Origin: Herbinix hemicellulosilytica
GTDB taxonomy: Bacteria > Bacillota > Clostridia > Lachnospirales > Lachnospiraceae
Direction of reading: 5' to 3'
Length of the DNA stretch: 64,000 bases
NCBI RefSeq assembly: GCF_002904165.1
Contig: NZ_CVTD020000018.1
Coordinates: 17,274 to 81,273 of the forward strand
In this document: piece by piece, positions 44,554 to 55,652 of the stretch
Numbering within the stretch: the stretch's first letter is position 1
How the letters are laid out: every line of letters starts with the position of its first letter
Position numbers and translations under genes: made by a program
Notes under the pieces: generated by a model
The model's database searches: none
Seen by the model: the letters and a program-made list of their open reading frames with translations, nothing else
What the model was told of the DNA's origin: nothing

Positions 44554-47490
44554 TTACATCAGGTTCTTGACATCATTGAATAATTCACTGTTTTCCTCTA
44601 CCGCAGTTTCGTTACCGATAACGCATATATAACCTTGATCAAGGACTGCCCTGATTAAGCCGGATAGGGCACGTATATCTTCCTGCGTTACATTTATAAT
44701 TTCATCTCTCTCTTTAACTAAATCATCATAAGTTTGGCCTGCAAGATATATGCTTAATGATCTTGCGCCACTAGCCTGAGGAGTCAATGGAGTATCAAGG
44801 GTGCTTATGGTACCGATTATGCGCTTTAATAATTCCTTTTCATCTATAGTAAAATTCTTTAAGTATTCGGGAATGTTTTCATATACCGTATTGGTTTCTT
44901 CAAGTTTTGGATCCCTGTAGGAAACAAAATATACATCCCCGTCAACAGCCGAAAATCCGCACATGCACCCGTAAGCTCCCCCTTTAATCCTTATATGGTT
45001 CCACAAATAATCATAACTTAAGATAGTTCTAAGAACTTTAAGAGCCCCGGTGTATTTATAACCTTTACTCAGAAAATTCCCTGCCCTGGCCACATACTGC
45101 ACCTGCATGGCAGCTTTAAAGCCTTCATTCAAACATTTAGGCGAAAGAGGCGCACATTTATATCCTTTAAGTAGGTTCTTAGGTGTTTCTTCCTTAAGCC
45201 CTCTTGTAAACTGCATAAAGCTTTGTGAAAACAGCTTAAAGCCCTCGTCTTCTGCAGTAATGCTTACCATAAGCCTGTTTTTAGCAAAAATTATTTCTAT
45301 AAGTTCTTTTAATTTGGCAATTATGGTATCCTTCATCAGGCCAAAATTTACGCTTATATCATCTATAAATTTGTAAAACGATATTCCCTGGGTCAATTCT
45401 TTAAACAAACCATGTTCAGAATAATAAGACATGGCTCTGTTTACTGCTACAGAATGGCCTGAAGACTTAAATCTCATTTGCATCCGGGATTTAACTTCAT
45501 CGATAATTTCTTTAAGCCGCTTATAGTCTCTCAAATCGGTACGATATATCATTTCTTCCGTAAGCCTGAATGATTCAGGTATCTTTTCGTACAGAACTTT
45601 GGTTCCGATTTCAAACATTGGCAAATAATCGTTGGTACCGCCTTTTTTAGCAAAACTTACAACGTTGGTATACAGTCCGCCGGTATGCAGATTAATCTCA
45701 TTTGTAAATTCCGGATAGCTATAATTTTCGGTATCCACATATCCCAGTACAAAAGACAATAATGACACATAAGGCAGAAGCTCTTCAGGTATATCTTTTA
45801 TATCAAACAAAAGCCTGATATAAGCTATTTCATTGGTAAATAAATTGTGATGGATAACCTTAACCCCGTCTATATCCTTTTCTTCATTATATATAGGCTG
45901 GGGTTTTGGTTCTATATCTTCTCTTGTAAGCATAGGAATTTTCTCAAGTTCATCCTTGCCCAAAGGCTCCTCCTGGTATTCCTTTAATCTGACGGTTTCT
46001 TTTATTATTCTTTGAATTTCGCCCTTAGACAAGCCTTTTTTATATTCGGCAAGTTCTTCTTTTAATTTACCCTCACGAATCTTATTGTAACCTGCCTTAG
46101 GTTTAAGCACGACAAGAGAAGCATGATTATTGTCAAGCAGATAGTCTTTGATTAATTTTTCAAAAAAGCCCGAATTTATTTTTTCCTTTAGGCTGGAATA
46201 ATGAACAGAATCTTTCAGATTTTGGAACAGGTCGCTGTCATCATAAAGCCAGCTGCTAAGCACACGAAGGCCGTATATCAGCCCTTTTGGCAACTGGCCA
46301 TAATCAGCTTCACGGTACTGGAATTCAAAGTAGTTAATGGCTGCCTGAAGGGATCTTTCATTCAGTCTGTCAGAAGCAAGCCTAGATAAAGTTTCCCTGA
46401 TAACCGATAAAAATTCATGCTTTTTATCTTCATCCGCATTTTTTGCTACAATGGAAAGCACCGACTGAAGGTACTCCACCCCAAATTGACTGAATATGTC
46501 TTTGCCAATACCCTTATCAAGCAGGGCCTGCTTGACCGGAGCCCCCGGTGCATCAAAAAGAACATAGTCAAGTATCTGAAACGCCAGGTTAAGCTCCTTT
46601 GACTTTGAGTTTCCTATGGCTACGTTAAGGCTCAGATAAGTTTTTTCATCTGGGCTTTCTTCCTCACTCAAAGAATAAAATGCTTCTATTTCTTTTAGAG
46701 AATCAAATCCCTTTTGTAGGGGTATCTCCGAATCTATTTTAATATAATCAAAATGAGAAAGATATGCCTCATCCAGCCAAGTCAGCCGTTCCGAAAAATC
46801 CATATCCCCATACAGGAAAATATAGCTGTTGGCAGGATGATAATATGTCTTATGAAATTCCAAAAATTCTTCGTAAGAAAGCTGTGGGATAAAATCAGGA
46901 TCTCCGCCTGATTCGACACCATAAGGCGTATCGGGGAACAGTGAGTTGAAATTTAACCTTATCAGTTGCTGTTCGGGCGAAGAAAAAGCTCCTTTCATCT
47001 CGTTATAGACTACTCCGTTTATTTTAAGTTCGTCCTCTTCACTGTTTAATTCATAATGCCAGCCCTCCTGTTCAAATATTTCTTTTTTATCGTATATGTT
47101 GGGATAAAAAACGGCATCCAGATATACATGCATTAAGTTTTTAAAATCCTGCATGTTTTGGCTGGCTACCGGATAAACCGTTCTGTCCGAATAAGTCATG
47201 GCATTCAAAAAGGTATTAAGCGACCCCTTAGCCAGTTCTATGAAAAGATCCTTGGCAGGAAAATTTTTAGAACCGCATAATACACTGTGTTCCAAAATAT
47301 GAGCCACACCGGTACTATTTTTCGGAGGTGTCCTAAAACCTATATAAAATACCTTATTGGTATCATCATTGCTTATCAGAGCTATCTTTGCACCGGTTTT
47401 TTTATGCACCAGATATGCTCCCCATCCGTTTATATCTTCCAGTTTTTCTTCAAAAACCAATTGATATTGGGCAGGTATGTCAAACTTCAT
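44554..47490 (-). CDS. M16C-family zinc metallopeptidase (presequence protease-like)
   Basis: A 978-residue peptidase, the full length for subfamily M16C (PreP-like). The inverted zinc motif HILEH gives ligands His64 and His68 with catalytic Glu67; a third ligand is expected in the following NGVVYNEMKGAF region. The C-terminal half carries the Arg/Tyr substrate-binding segment IKGGAYGCMCGFS. In bacteria these enzymes degrade small peptides in the cytoplasm. No signal peptide is seen. It lies immediately upstream of era. Confidence 0.92.
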   Translation of the reverse strand: MKFDIPAQYQLVFEEKLEDINGWGAYLVHKKTGAKIALISNDDTNKVFYIGFRTPPKNSTGVAHILEHSVLCGSKNFPAKDLFIELAKGSLNTFLNAMTYSDRTVYPVASQNMQDFKNLMHVYLDAVFYPNIYDKKEIFEQEGWHYELNSEEDELKINGVVYNEMKGAFSSPEQQLIRLNFNSLFPDTPYGVESGGDPDFIPQLSYEEFLEFHKTYYHPANSYIFLYGDMDFSERLTWLDEAYLSHFDYIKIDSEIPLQKGFDSLKEIEAFYSLSEEESPDEKTYLSLNVAIGNSKSKELNLAFQILDYVLFDAPGAPVKQALLDKGIGKDIFSQFGVEYLQSVLSIVAKNADEDKKHEFLSVIRETLSRLASDRLNERSLQAAINYFEFQYREADYGQLPKGLIYGLRVLSSWLYDDSDLFQNLKDSVHYSSLKEKINSGFFEKLIKDYLLDNNHASLVVLKPKAGYNKIREGKLKEELAEYKKGLSKGEIQRIIKETVRLKEYQEEPLGKDELEKIPMLTREDIEPKPQPIYNEEKDIDGVKVIHHNLFTNEIAYIRLLFDIKDIPEELLPYVSLLSFVLGYVDTENYSYPEFTNEINLHTGGLYTNVVSFAKKGGTNDYLPMFEIGTKVLYEKIPESFRLTEEMIYRTDLRDYKRLKEIIDEVKSRMQMRFKSSGHSVAVNRAMSYYSEHGLFKELTQGISFYKFIDDISVNFGLMKDTIIAKLKELIEIIFAKNRLMVSITAEDEGFKLFSQSFMQFTRGLKEETPKNLLKGYKCAPLSPKCLNEGFKAAMQVQYVARAGNFLSKGYKYTGALKVLRTILSYDYLWNHIRIKGGAYGCMCGFSAVDGDVYFVSYRDPKLEETNTVYENIPEYLKNFTIDEKELLKRIIGTISTLDTPLTPQASGARSLSIYLAGQTYDDLVKERDEIINVTQEDIRALSGLIRAVLDQGYICVIGNETAVEENSELFNDVKNLM

Positions 47491-47696
47491 CCTGTTTCCT
47501 CCTACACAACTATTTTATTATATATTTAGTAAAATATCATTGTAAATGACTCTTTATCACAAAAAATATAAGAATTCATTATAATAAGTATGCCAATATA
47601 TAGTAAGTACTTATTCATGATATCATAATTTTATTTATTTGTCATTTCATAACTTTTTTTGTACATAAGATTATTGTAAATAATAGCAAAGAAAGT

Positions 47697-47725
47697 TTGA
47701 CTTTTTTCCGTAATTATGTTAAGTT
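47697..47725 (+). promoter_or_regulatory. Promoter of the cold-shock gene
   Basis: TTGACT (47697-47702) and TAAGTT (47720-47725) are 17 bases apart with an extended TG. The transcript would have a ~50-base leader before the cold-shock gene ATG at 47784, preceded by AGGAGG. Confidence 0.65.
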
Positions 47726-47783
47726 TAGACTAACATTACTAAGAGCGGTAATGGGAATTATTTAAGTTTTAGGAGGCTTTTTA

Positions 47784-47984
47784 ATGAAAAAGGGCACAGT
47801 AAAATGGTTTAACGCAAAAAAAGGGTTTGGATTTATCTCAGACGAAGAGGGAAATGATGTATTTGTACACTATTCCGCTCTTTTGATGGATGGCTTCAAA
47901 GTGCTTGAAGAAGGCGACCAGGTTGAATTTGAAGTTGTCGAAGGTGAGAAAGGCCCTCAAGCTGCTAATGTGTCAAAGTTATAA
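47784..47984 (+). CDS. Cold-shock domain protein
   Basis: A 66-residue OB-fold protein with RNP1 [11 protein letters not shown] and RNP2 DVFVHYSAL. It binds single-stranded RNA or DNA and prevents unwanted mRNA structure. The size and the motif set are complete. AGGAGG precedes the ATG. It is monocistronic, with its own promoter and terminator. Confidence 0.95.
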   Translation: MKKGTVKWFNAKKGFGFISDEEGNDVFVHYSALLMDGFKVLEEGDQVEFEVVEGEKGPQAANVSKL

Positions 47985-48055
47985 TCAGGACTATAAGTAA
48001 TTTTTATATATATATATGTAATATATAAAAAGTTATAAAGTAGTATGATTGTAAC

Positions 48056-48097
48056 GAAAAAGGTGTCAGGTACCATTACGATACCTGACACTTTTTT
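48056..48097 (+). terminator. Terminator of the cold-shock gene
   Basis: A stem of about 15 bp (arms AAAAGGTGTCAGGTA and TACCTGACACTTTTT) ends in a T-run 75 bases after the stop codon. It stands between convergent genes and may also serve purH on the other strand. Confidence 0.8.
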
Positions 48098-48211
48098 ATG
48101 TTTAAATAAGGCTACTTCATAACTTTTTATAGGCATACAGATTTTTATGCAAGACATATTATAAACATCTGCCAGGATTTGTGATCATTGAAGGCTCCTT
48201 CTTTTCACTTT

Positions 48212-49765
48212 TTAGTGTCTGAAATGCCTCATTCCGGTAAATACCATGGCAATTTTATATTCATTGCATTTCTTTATAGAATCCTCATCTCTTATGGAAC
48301 CACCGGGCTGGATAATTGCCGTAATTCCGGCCTTGTGCGCTGCTTCCACACAATCGTCAAAAGGAAAGAATGCATCGGAAGCAAGTACGGCTCCTTTGGT
48401 GGCATCCGGACCGATTAATTCAGCCGCATGCTCTATGGACTGCTTAGTAGCCCAAACTCTGTTAACTTGACCCGGTCCGATACCTATGGTCTGCTTGTCC
48501 TTTGCAAGGGCAATACCGTTGGACTTAACGTATTTTACAACCCTCCATGCAAAAAGAAGATCTTCCATTTCTTTATCGGACGGTGCCCGGTCTGTTACAA
48601 CTTTCAGCTCTCCATCCGGTAAAAGTTTGCTGTCTATGGTCTGTACAATAAGCCCGCCGTTTACCTTCTTAAGGTCATATGCTTTTTCATATTGCGGCAC
48701 TTCAATATCTGCAAGCTGCAAAAGCCTGATGTTCTTTTTGGTTTGTAGCAGTTTAAGAGCTTCTTCTTCATAAGAAGGTGCTACGACTACTTCAAGGAAA
48801 ATATTCATCATTTCTTCTGCAATATTACGAGTCAATTCCCTGTTTAAAACTACTATTCCACCGAAAATCGAAACCTTGTCTGCTTCGTAAGCTTTTTTCC
48901 ATGCGTCATAAATGTTGTCCGCACTTCCCACACCACACGGATTACCGTGCTTGCATGCCACTACAGTAGGTTCGGTAAATTCTTTCAGGAGTTCCAAAGC
49001 CCCGTTGGTATCGTTGATATTATTGAATGATAATTCCTTACCGTTTAACTGTATTGCATCTGCAATAGAGCCCTTTCTTTTTCCTGTTTCCCGATAGAAT
49101 GCCGCTTTCTGGTGAGGGTTTTCTCCATATCTCATATCCTGAACTTTCTCAAAAGTAAGTGTAAGTGTTTCAGGGAAGGAATCATCGTTTCTTTGTTCTC
49201 TTAGATAATTAGCAATTAAAGTATCATAAGCTGCAGTATGCATAAAGACTTTTTGCATTAAATAAAACTTGGTATCTAGAGTAACTTCACCGTATTCCTT
49301 CAGTTCCGACAAAACCTTATCATAATCCTTAGGATCAACAACAACAGCCACATCCTGATAATTCTTTGCGGCGGCGCGGAGCATAGTCGGCCCTCCGATA
49401 TCTATATTCTCAACTGCTTCCTCCCTTGTAACCCCTTCCTTCATGACGGTTTCCTTAAAAGGATAAAGGTTTACAATAACAAGGTCTATAGGTTTTATAC
49501 TAAGATCTGCCAGTTGCTTCATATGAGAAGGATTGCTTCTTACGGCAAGCAGTCCGGCATGTATAACCGGATGCAAAGTCTTTACTCTTCCGTCTAAGCA
49601 TTCGGGAAAACCGGTAATCTCCGAAACTTCAACTGCCGGGATCTTTGCTTCCCGTAATTTTTTATATGTACCCCCGGTTGATATTATTTCAATTCCAAGC
49701 TTATTAAGCTCCCCGGCAAACTCTACTATTCCGCTTTTATCCGATACACTGATCAAAGCTCTCAT
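48212..49765 (-). CDS. purH: Bifunctional AICAR transformylase / IMP cyclohydrolase
   Basis: A 517-residue enzyme catalysing the last two steps of de novo IMP synthesis. The N-terminal cyclohydrolase domain (about 1-195) shows [25 protein letters not shown] and VNLYPF. The C-terminal transformylase domain contains KHGNPCGVG and the conserved [15 protein letters not shown] and [12 protein letters not shown]. The gene stands alone rather than in a pur operon here. I see no purine riboswitch in the 180 bases upstream. Confidence 0.96.
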   Translation of the reverse strand: MRALISVSDKSGIVEFAGELNKLGIEIISTGGTYKKLREAKIPAVEVSEITGFPECLDGRVKTLHPVIHAGLLAVRSNPSHMKQLADLSIKPIDLVIVNLYPFKETVMKEGVTREEAVENIDIGGPTMLRAAAKNYQDVAVVVDPKDYDKVLSELKEYGEVTLDTKFYLMQKVFMHTAAYDTLIANYLREQRNDDSFPETLTLTFEKVQDMRYGENPHQKAAFYRETGKRKGSIADAIQLNGKELSFNNINDTNGALELLKEFTEPTVVACKHGNPCGVGSADNIYDAWKKAYEADKVSIFGGIVVLNRELTRNIAEEMMNIFLEVVVAPSYEEEALKLLQTKKNIRLLQLADIEVPQYEKAYDLKKVNGGLIVQTIDSKLLPDGELKVVTDRAPSDKEMEDLLFAWRVVKYVKSNGIALAKDKQTIGIGPGQVNRVWATKQSIEHAAELIGPDATKGAVLASDAFFPFDDCVEAAHKAGITAIIQPGGSIRDEDSIKKCNEYKIAMVFTGMRHFRH

Positions 49766-49966
49766 ACTTACACTCCCTTTTATAGTTTATCTATACTGAT
49801 ATTAACTTACCTGTTTTTATTATACAACTTATTATTTCTAATCTATCTTATTATATCTGCTAATGTTCAAACAATGTTCAAAATAAATTTCTACTCTAAA
49901 ACGGATTTTTATATCAAAATTTATATATCCGTTTTTATCTGTATATGGCGCTCCCAAATTATACAG

Positions 49967-49995
49967 TTGCAAAGCTTTTCAAAGTATACTATAAT
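49967..49995 (+). promoter_or_regulatory. Promoter of the DUF1461-like gene
   Basis: TTGCAA (49967-49972) and a perfect TATAAT (49990-49995) lie 17 bases apart. This gives a ~25-base leader containing AAGGAG before the ATG at 50026. Confidence 0.7.
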
Positions 49996-50025
49996 TCCTA
50001 TGTTAATAATTTAAGGAGAAGCCAT

Positions 50026-50706
50026 ATGCTAAGGTTAAGACGATTTAAAAAAACGGATTTATTGATAGGTGTGGTATTTTTTCTTTTGTTATTATCCGTA
50101 GGGGTTGTATTTACCGTAAATTTCAGGCCTTTATACTACCTGGATGTAAAATTGCTTAAAATACCTGAAACTTCCGGTTACCCTAAAGAAGAAATAATTG
50201 CCAATTATAATGCATTAATTGATTATTCGTCTCCTTTTTACAGGGGCAGCCTATCCTTCCCGACCTTGGATGCTTCTCCCTCGGGTATTCAACATTTCAA
50301 GGAAGTAAAAGATATTTTTACCCTCTTTTACATCCTCGCAGCTATTACCCTTATAGCGGCTGTGATAATCATAATATATAAATCACGTAAAAGGGATTTT
50401 TCCTATCTGGCCGTTTCTTCTTTGGTATCATGTCTGCTGCCTGTAATAATTGCCTTGTTGCTGGCAATAGACTTTGATACTGCCTTCATTATATTTCATA
50501 AAATATTTTTTAATAATGATTACTGGATTTTTGATCCGATAACCGATCCGGTTATCAATATACTGCCTGCAACATTCTTTTTGCACTGTGCCTTATTGAT
50601 TATTTTTATAATCTTATTAGGCAGCCTGATTATGTATATTATTTATCTCTGCCTTAAGCGCAGATCGGGAATTAAATACCGAAAAATTCGGGGCTTAAAA
50701 TTATAG
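50026..50706 (+). CDS. Integral membrane protein, DUF1461/TIGR01906-like
   Basis: A 226-residue membrane protein with a helix at about 12-31, an extracytoplasmic segment of ~70 residues (YYLDVKLL, IIANYNALIDY, GIQHFKEVKDIF), then three or four helices and a basic C-terminus. This layout and the NYxxLIxY...HFxEVK pattern fit the DUF1461 family, whose function is unknown. The ATG at 50026 follows AAGGAG and the promoter just upstream; a longer frame from 49945 would start before the promoter. Confidence 0.78.
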   Translation: MLRLRRFKKTDLLIGVVFFLLLLSVGVVFTVNFRPLYYLDVKLLKIPETSGYPKEEIIANYNALIDYSSPFYRGSLSFPTLDASPSGIQHFKEVKDIFTLFYILAAITLIAAVIIIIYKSRKRDFSYLAVSSLVSCLLPVIIALLLAIDFDTAFIIFHKIFFNNDYWIFDPITDPVINILPATFFLHCALLIIFIILLGSLIMYIIYLCLKRRSGIKYRKIRGLKL

Positions 50707-50818
50707 CTATAAAACTTTTATCTTTAAAATTAACTTTATAAAACAATAGCCTAAAAAATACAGTCAATTAAATACAAAAATTATTAGCTAAGCAAAATTA
50801 CTATGTATGTAAATAAGC

Positions 50819-50913
50819 ATAAGATAACTTTTATATTTACTTATCTTATGAATTTATGATAAACTTGCCTATGGTGCAAAACTTTACATAGGCAATCTGC
50901 TGTCATACAGCAG
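50819..50913 (+). promoter_or_regulatory. Structured region upstream of pyk
   Basis: Three successive inverted repeats lie in the 283-base gap before pyruvate kinase: ATAAGATAA with TTATCTTAT (about 50820-50849), TTGCCTATG with CATAGGCAA (50875-50895) and CTGCTG with CAGCAG (50897-50913). None has a T-run, so they are not obvious terminators. They may form a leader structure or mark regulator sites. I recognise no known riboswitch. Confidence 0.4.
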
Positions 50914-50989
50914 GTATGATATGTATTAAACATAAATTAAAATTATACGTTACTATAAAAAATTAGAATATTATAGAAATGGAGAAACT

Positions 50990-52450
50990 ATGAGAAAGAC
51001 AAAAATTATATGTACCTTAGGTCCTTCAACGGACAACGAAGAAGTTATCAAACAACTTATACTTGAAGGCATGGATGTTGCCAGATTTAATTTTTCCCAT
51101 GCGGATTATGAAGAACACCTCAGACGGTTAAGAATAATAGAAAAATATCGCAAAGAACTGAACATACCCGTTGCCACCTTAATGGATACAAAAGGTCCCG
51201 AAATAAGAATAGGAACCTTTAAAGAAAAAAAAGTTAAGTTAAAAGCAGGACAATTATTTACCCTGACATCCAGAAATGTTGAAGGCGACGAAAATCAGGT
51301 TTCAATCACCTACCCAAGCCTGGTCTATGACGTGGACCCCGGAGTTAAGATCCTGATAGATGACGGTCTTATTGAAATGACTGTTGAAGAAGTTACGGCA
51401 ACCGATATTGTCTGCAGGGTTAATAATGACGGCGTTATATCAGACAAGAAAGGTGTAAATGTTCCCGGGGTTCATTTATCCATGCCTTATATAAGCGATA
51501 AAGACCGGGAGGATATCCTTTTTGCCATTGAACATGGTTTTGATTTCATAGCCGCTTCATTTGTAAGAAGTGCCGATGATGTGCGCGAAATCCGCAAAAT
51601 GCTGAACAAGCATAACTCATCCATAAAAATAATTGCCAAGATAGAAAACCTTCAGGGTGTAAATAATATTGACGAGATTATTGAAGCAGCTGACGGAATA
51701 ATGATAGCCCGCGGAGATATGGGTGTAGAAATCCCTTATGAAGAACTGCCGTCCCTGCAAAAAAAGATTATCAAAAAAGTATATAATAGCGGAAAACCGG
51801 TTATAACCGCTACCCAGATGTTAGATTCCATGATTAAAAATCCCAGACCTACCAGGGCGGAAATAACCGACGTAGCTAATGCCATATATGACGGAACCAG
51901 TGCCATAATGCTTTCCGGTGAAACGGCCGCCGGAAATTATCCGGTTGAAGCCTTGAAAGCTATGGTAAAAATAACTTTACGTACCGAAGCAGATATAGAT
52001 TATATTAAACGCTTCAATCAACGGGAACTGCCTTCCAACCCCGACATTACCGATGCTATATCCCGTTCAACGGTTACCACAGCTCATGCCTTAAACGCAA
52101 AAATGATTATTACGGTAACCACTTCCGGAAAAACCGCCAGAATGATTTCAAGACATCGTCCTCAATGTGACATAATGGGCTGCACCACAGATCCGGTCAT
52201 ATGGAGGCAGATGAATTTGATTTGGGGTGTTACACCTCTTCTTATGGCAGTGGAGCATGATACTTTTGAATTATTTGAACATGCGATACAGGCCGTAGAA
52301 AAAGCGGGATATATTAAAAAAGGTGAAATTGCGGTTATGACCGCGGGAGTACCTTTGGGAGTATCGGGAACCACCAATATTATAAAAGTTCAGATTGCCG
52401 GGGATACTGACTGCAAAAAGGCAAAAAGAAATCCTAAATCAGCCAGCTAA
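50990..52450 (+). CDS. pyk: Pyruvate kinase
   Basis: A 486-residue glycolytic enzyme converting PEP and ADP to pyruvate and ATP. Hallmarks are KTKIICTLGPSTDN at the start, the active-site segment IKIIAKIENLQGVNNIDEI, MIARGDMGVEIP and the nucleotide-site MLDSMIKNPRPTRAE. It lacks the extra C-terminal PEP-utiliser-like domain of some Firmicute enzymes. The dCMP deaminase gene begins 17 bases downstream, so the two are probably co-transcribed. It coexists with PPDK at 37505, giving two routes at the PEP/pyruvate node. Confidence 0.96.
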   Translation: MRKTKIICTLGPSTDNEEVIKQLILEGMDVARFNFSHADYEEHLRRLRIIEKYRKELNIPVATLMDTKGPEIRIGTFKEKKVKLKAGQLFTLTSRNVEGDENQVSITYPSLVYDVDPGVKILIDDGLIEMTVEEVTATDIVCRVNNDGVISDKKGVNVPGVHLSMPYISDKDREDILFAIEHGFDFIAASFVRSADDVREIRKMLNKHNSSIKIIAKIENLQGVNNIDEIIEAADGIMIARGDMGVEIPYEELPSLQKKIIKKVYNSGKPVITATQMLDSMIKNPRPTRAEITDVANAIYDGTSAIMLSGETAAGNYPVEALKAMVKITLRTEADIDYIKRFNQRELPSNPDITDAISRSTVTTAHALNAKMIITVTTSGKTARMISRHRPQCDIMGCTTDPVIWRQMNLIWGVTPLLMAVEHDTFELFEHAIQAVEKAGYIKKGEIAVMTAGVPLGVSGTTNIIKVQIAGDTDCKKAKRNPKSAS

Positions 52451-52467
52451 AACGGGGAGGAAAGCAT

Positions 52468-52947
52468 ATGAAGCGAAAGGATTACATCAATTGGGATGCT
52501 TATTTTATGGGAATTGCTCTCTTATCTGCAGAGCGCAGCAAAGATCCCAGCACAAGTGTTGGGGCTTGCATAGTTAGTATGGATAATAAAATTCTTTCTG
52601 TCGGTTATAACGGCATGCCAATTGGTTGCTCCGATGATGAGTTCCCCTGGAATCGGGAAGGAAATCCCCTGGATACAAAATATTTTTATGTATGCCACGC
52701 CGAACTTAATGCCATTTTAAATTATTCGGGAACCGATATGAAGGGTGCAAAAATATACACAACCCTGTTCCCCTGCAATGAATGTACAAAAGCTATAATT
52801 CAAAAAGGCATCAAAGAAATAATATATATGAGCGATAAATATGCCGAAACCGATTCGATTAAGGCATCAAAGCGGATGCTTGATGCCGCCGGAATATCTT
52901 ACAGACAGTATGTTCCTGTCGGTAAAGATATAACCTTGTCTTTATAA
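52468..52947 (+). CDS. Deoxycytidylate (dCMP) deaminase, ComEB-like
   Basis: A 159-residue zinc enzyme that converts dCMP to dUMP, the substrate of thymidylate synthase (encoded at 57637). The motif CHAELNAIL supplies the His ligand and catalytic Glu, and PCNECTKAII supplies the two Cys ligands. The N-terminal AERSKDPSTSVGACIV is typical of the family. GGGGAGG precedes the ATG. It follows pyk closely and ends with a strong terminator. Confidence 0.93.
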   Translation: MKRKDYINWDAYFMGIALLSAERSKDPSTSVGACIVSMDNKILSVGYNGMPIGCSDDEFPWNREGNPLDTKYFYVCHAELNAILNYSGTDMKGAKIYTTLFPCNECTKAIIQKGIKEIIYMSDKYAETDSIKASKRMLDAAGISYRQYVPVGKDITLSL

Positions 52948-53004
52948 CCAACATTTCGGCAATAAAAACAGTACGCTTTACAAATAATAATGTTGTATTA
53001 TATT

Positions 53005-53054
53005 AAACCTCCTAAGCAACAGGTGTATATACCAATCAGCTTAGGAGGTTTTTA
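53005..53054 (+). terminator. Terminator after the pyk-dCMP deaminase pair
   Basis: A perfect 13-bp stem (AAACCTCCTAAGC at 53005-53017 with GCTTAGGAGGTTT at 53039-53051) encloses a smaller palindrome, GGTGTATATACC, and runs into TTTTAT. Confidence 0.9.
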
Positions 53055-53198
53055 TTTCAATATCAAAAACCGCAAAACACCGCCCGAAAATATTTATTGA
53101 ATATCCTGACTGACTTGATTATAAAAGGTTTTTTAACACCGATTAAAGTGATTTTTTATAAAACAAAAAGACATAAAATAAAATGGATTACAAAAACA

Positions 53199-53225
53199 AA
53201 CGACCACAAATATACTGTGGTCGTT
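53199..53225 (-). terminator. Terminator of guaB
   Basis: A perfect 10-bp stem (AACGACCACA with TGTGGTCGTT) followed on the minus strand by TGTTTTTG lies 56 bases after the guaB stop. The remaining 53055-53198 stretch is AT-rich without a gene. Confidence 0.85.
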
Positions 53226-53280
53226 ATCAACACTAATACAATTTTACAGCAAAGTTATCAACAATATATTGGATTATACC

Positions 53281-54819
<1,539 letters not shown>

Positions 54820-54830
54820 TTATTTTTAAA

Positions 54831-54859
54831 AGTATAACGAATAATCTTACCCTTGTCAA
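54831..54859 (-). promoter_or_regulatory. Strong sigma-A promoter of guaB
   Basis: On the minus strand TTGACA (54859-54854) and TATACT (54836-54831) are separated by exactly 17 bases. The leader of ~90 bases shows no recognisable riboswitch. The remainder of the gap holds the terminator of the DUF6106-like gene. Confidence 0.8.
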
Positions 54860-54921
54860 CATCAATCGGGGATGAAAAAAGTATTAAAACCGGTATATAC
54901 ACAAATATTTAACCCAAAGCA

Positions 54922-54991
54922 AAAACACCGCCATGATTAATAGTCTTATCCGGCATATCGACCGGTAATGATATAATCACTGCGGTGTTTT
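54922..54991 (-). terminator. Terminator of the DUF6106-like gene
   Basis: A 10-bp outer stem (AAAACACCGC with GCGGTGTTTT), an inner ATGATTA/TAATCA pairing and a CCGGC/GACCGG core lie 90 bases after the stop. On the minus strand TTTTTGCTTT follows. Confidence 0.8.
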
Positions 54992-55077
54992 CTTATTATT
55001 AATTTGGTTTAAATAATCGAAACAATCAAATTATTCCAATTTTATCTGTTTATGCAGGCAATCCTACAGGTTATAAG

Positions 55078-55575
55078 TTAATAATTTGATACTTTTCTCG
55101 GACTCTTTTGCTTAATCATGGCAAGCATTTTCTCGCTGGGTTCAAAAAGAATCTTAAGTTTTTTTCCGTCCGCATTGGCAATAATAACATAGGGCTTGCT
55201 GTCTTTGTTGAGCGACGAAAAATCTTTGGTTTCCAGTTGCAGATGCTTATAGTTGTCCAATGCTGCCGAATTATACGGAGCCATTATTTCTACCTGCTCA
55301 AAATCTATGCGAAGCATAGTTTTACGCCTTGATTTTCCGCTTATTTTGTCAAAATCCAATTGTCCGTCTACAAAGACGTATTCATACTCCACACTTAATT
55401 TAGGATAAAAATAAAATACTGCAACCAGAATTGCTATACCTAAAAAACTCAACATATTTCCGGCCACTATCAGGAAAAAACCTGCTAAAGAACCGATTAT
55501 CATCAATACCCTAAGTCCTATGGTAGCAAAGGTATCTTTTCTTTTAACAACTGCTTCTGCATACAGCTCGTTCAT
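55078..55575 (-). CDS. DUF6106-like membrane protein
   Basis: A 165-residue protein. Two adjacent hydrophobic helices (about residues 20-58) are followed by a soluble beta-rich domain with EYEYVFVDGQLDFDKI and a lysine-rich tail. The domain looks like a small membrane-tethered PH-like fold. I recall this family (DUF6106) as common in Lachnospiraceae; its function is unknown. Monocistronic, between guaB and ilvE. Confidence 0.7.
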   Translation of the reverse strand: MNELYAEAVVKRKDTFATIGLRVLMIIGSLAGFFLIVAGNMLSFLGIAILVAVFYFYPKLSVEYEYVFVDGQLDFDKISGKSRRKTMLRIDFEQVEIMAPYNSAALDNYKHLQLETKDFSSLNKDSKPYVIIANADGKKLKILFEPSEKMLAMIKQKSPRKVSNY

Positions 55576-55652
55576 CGTAACACCTGTACCTTCCTTTATA
55601 TTATTTATAATATATATTCAATATTAATACATAATCGGACGGTATGCAACAG

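Noticed and set aside
49766..49944. Possible purine riboswitch upstream of purH
   Set aside because: No recognisable purine-aptamer core in the minus-strand leader.
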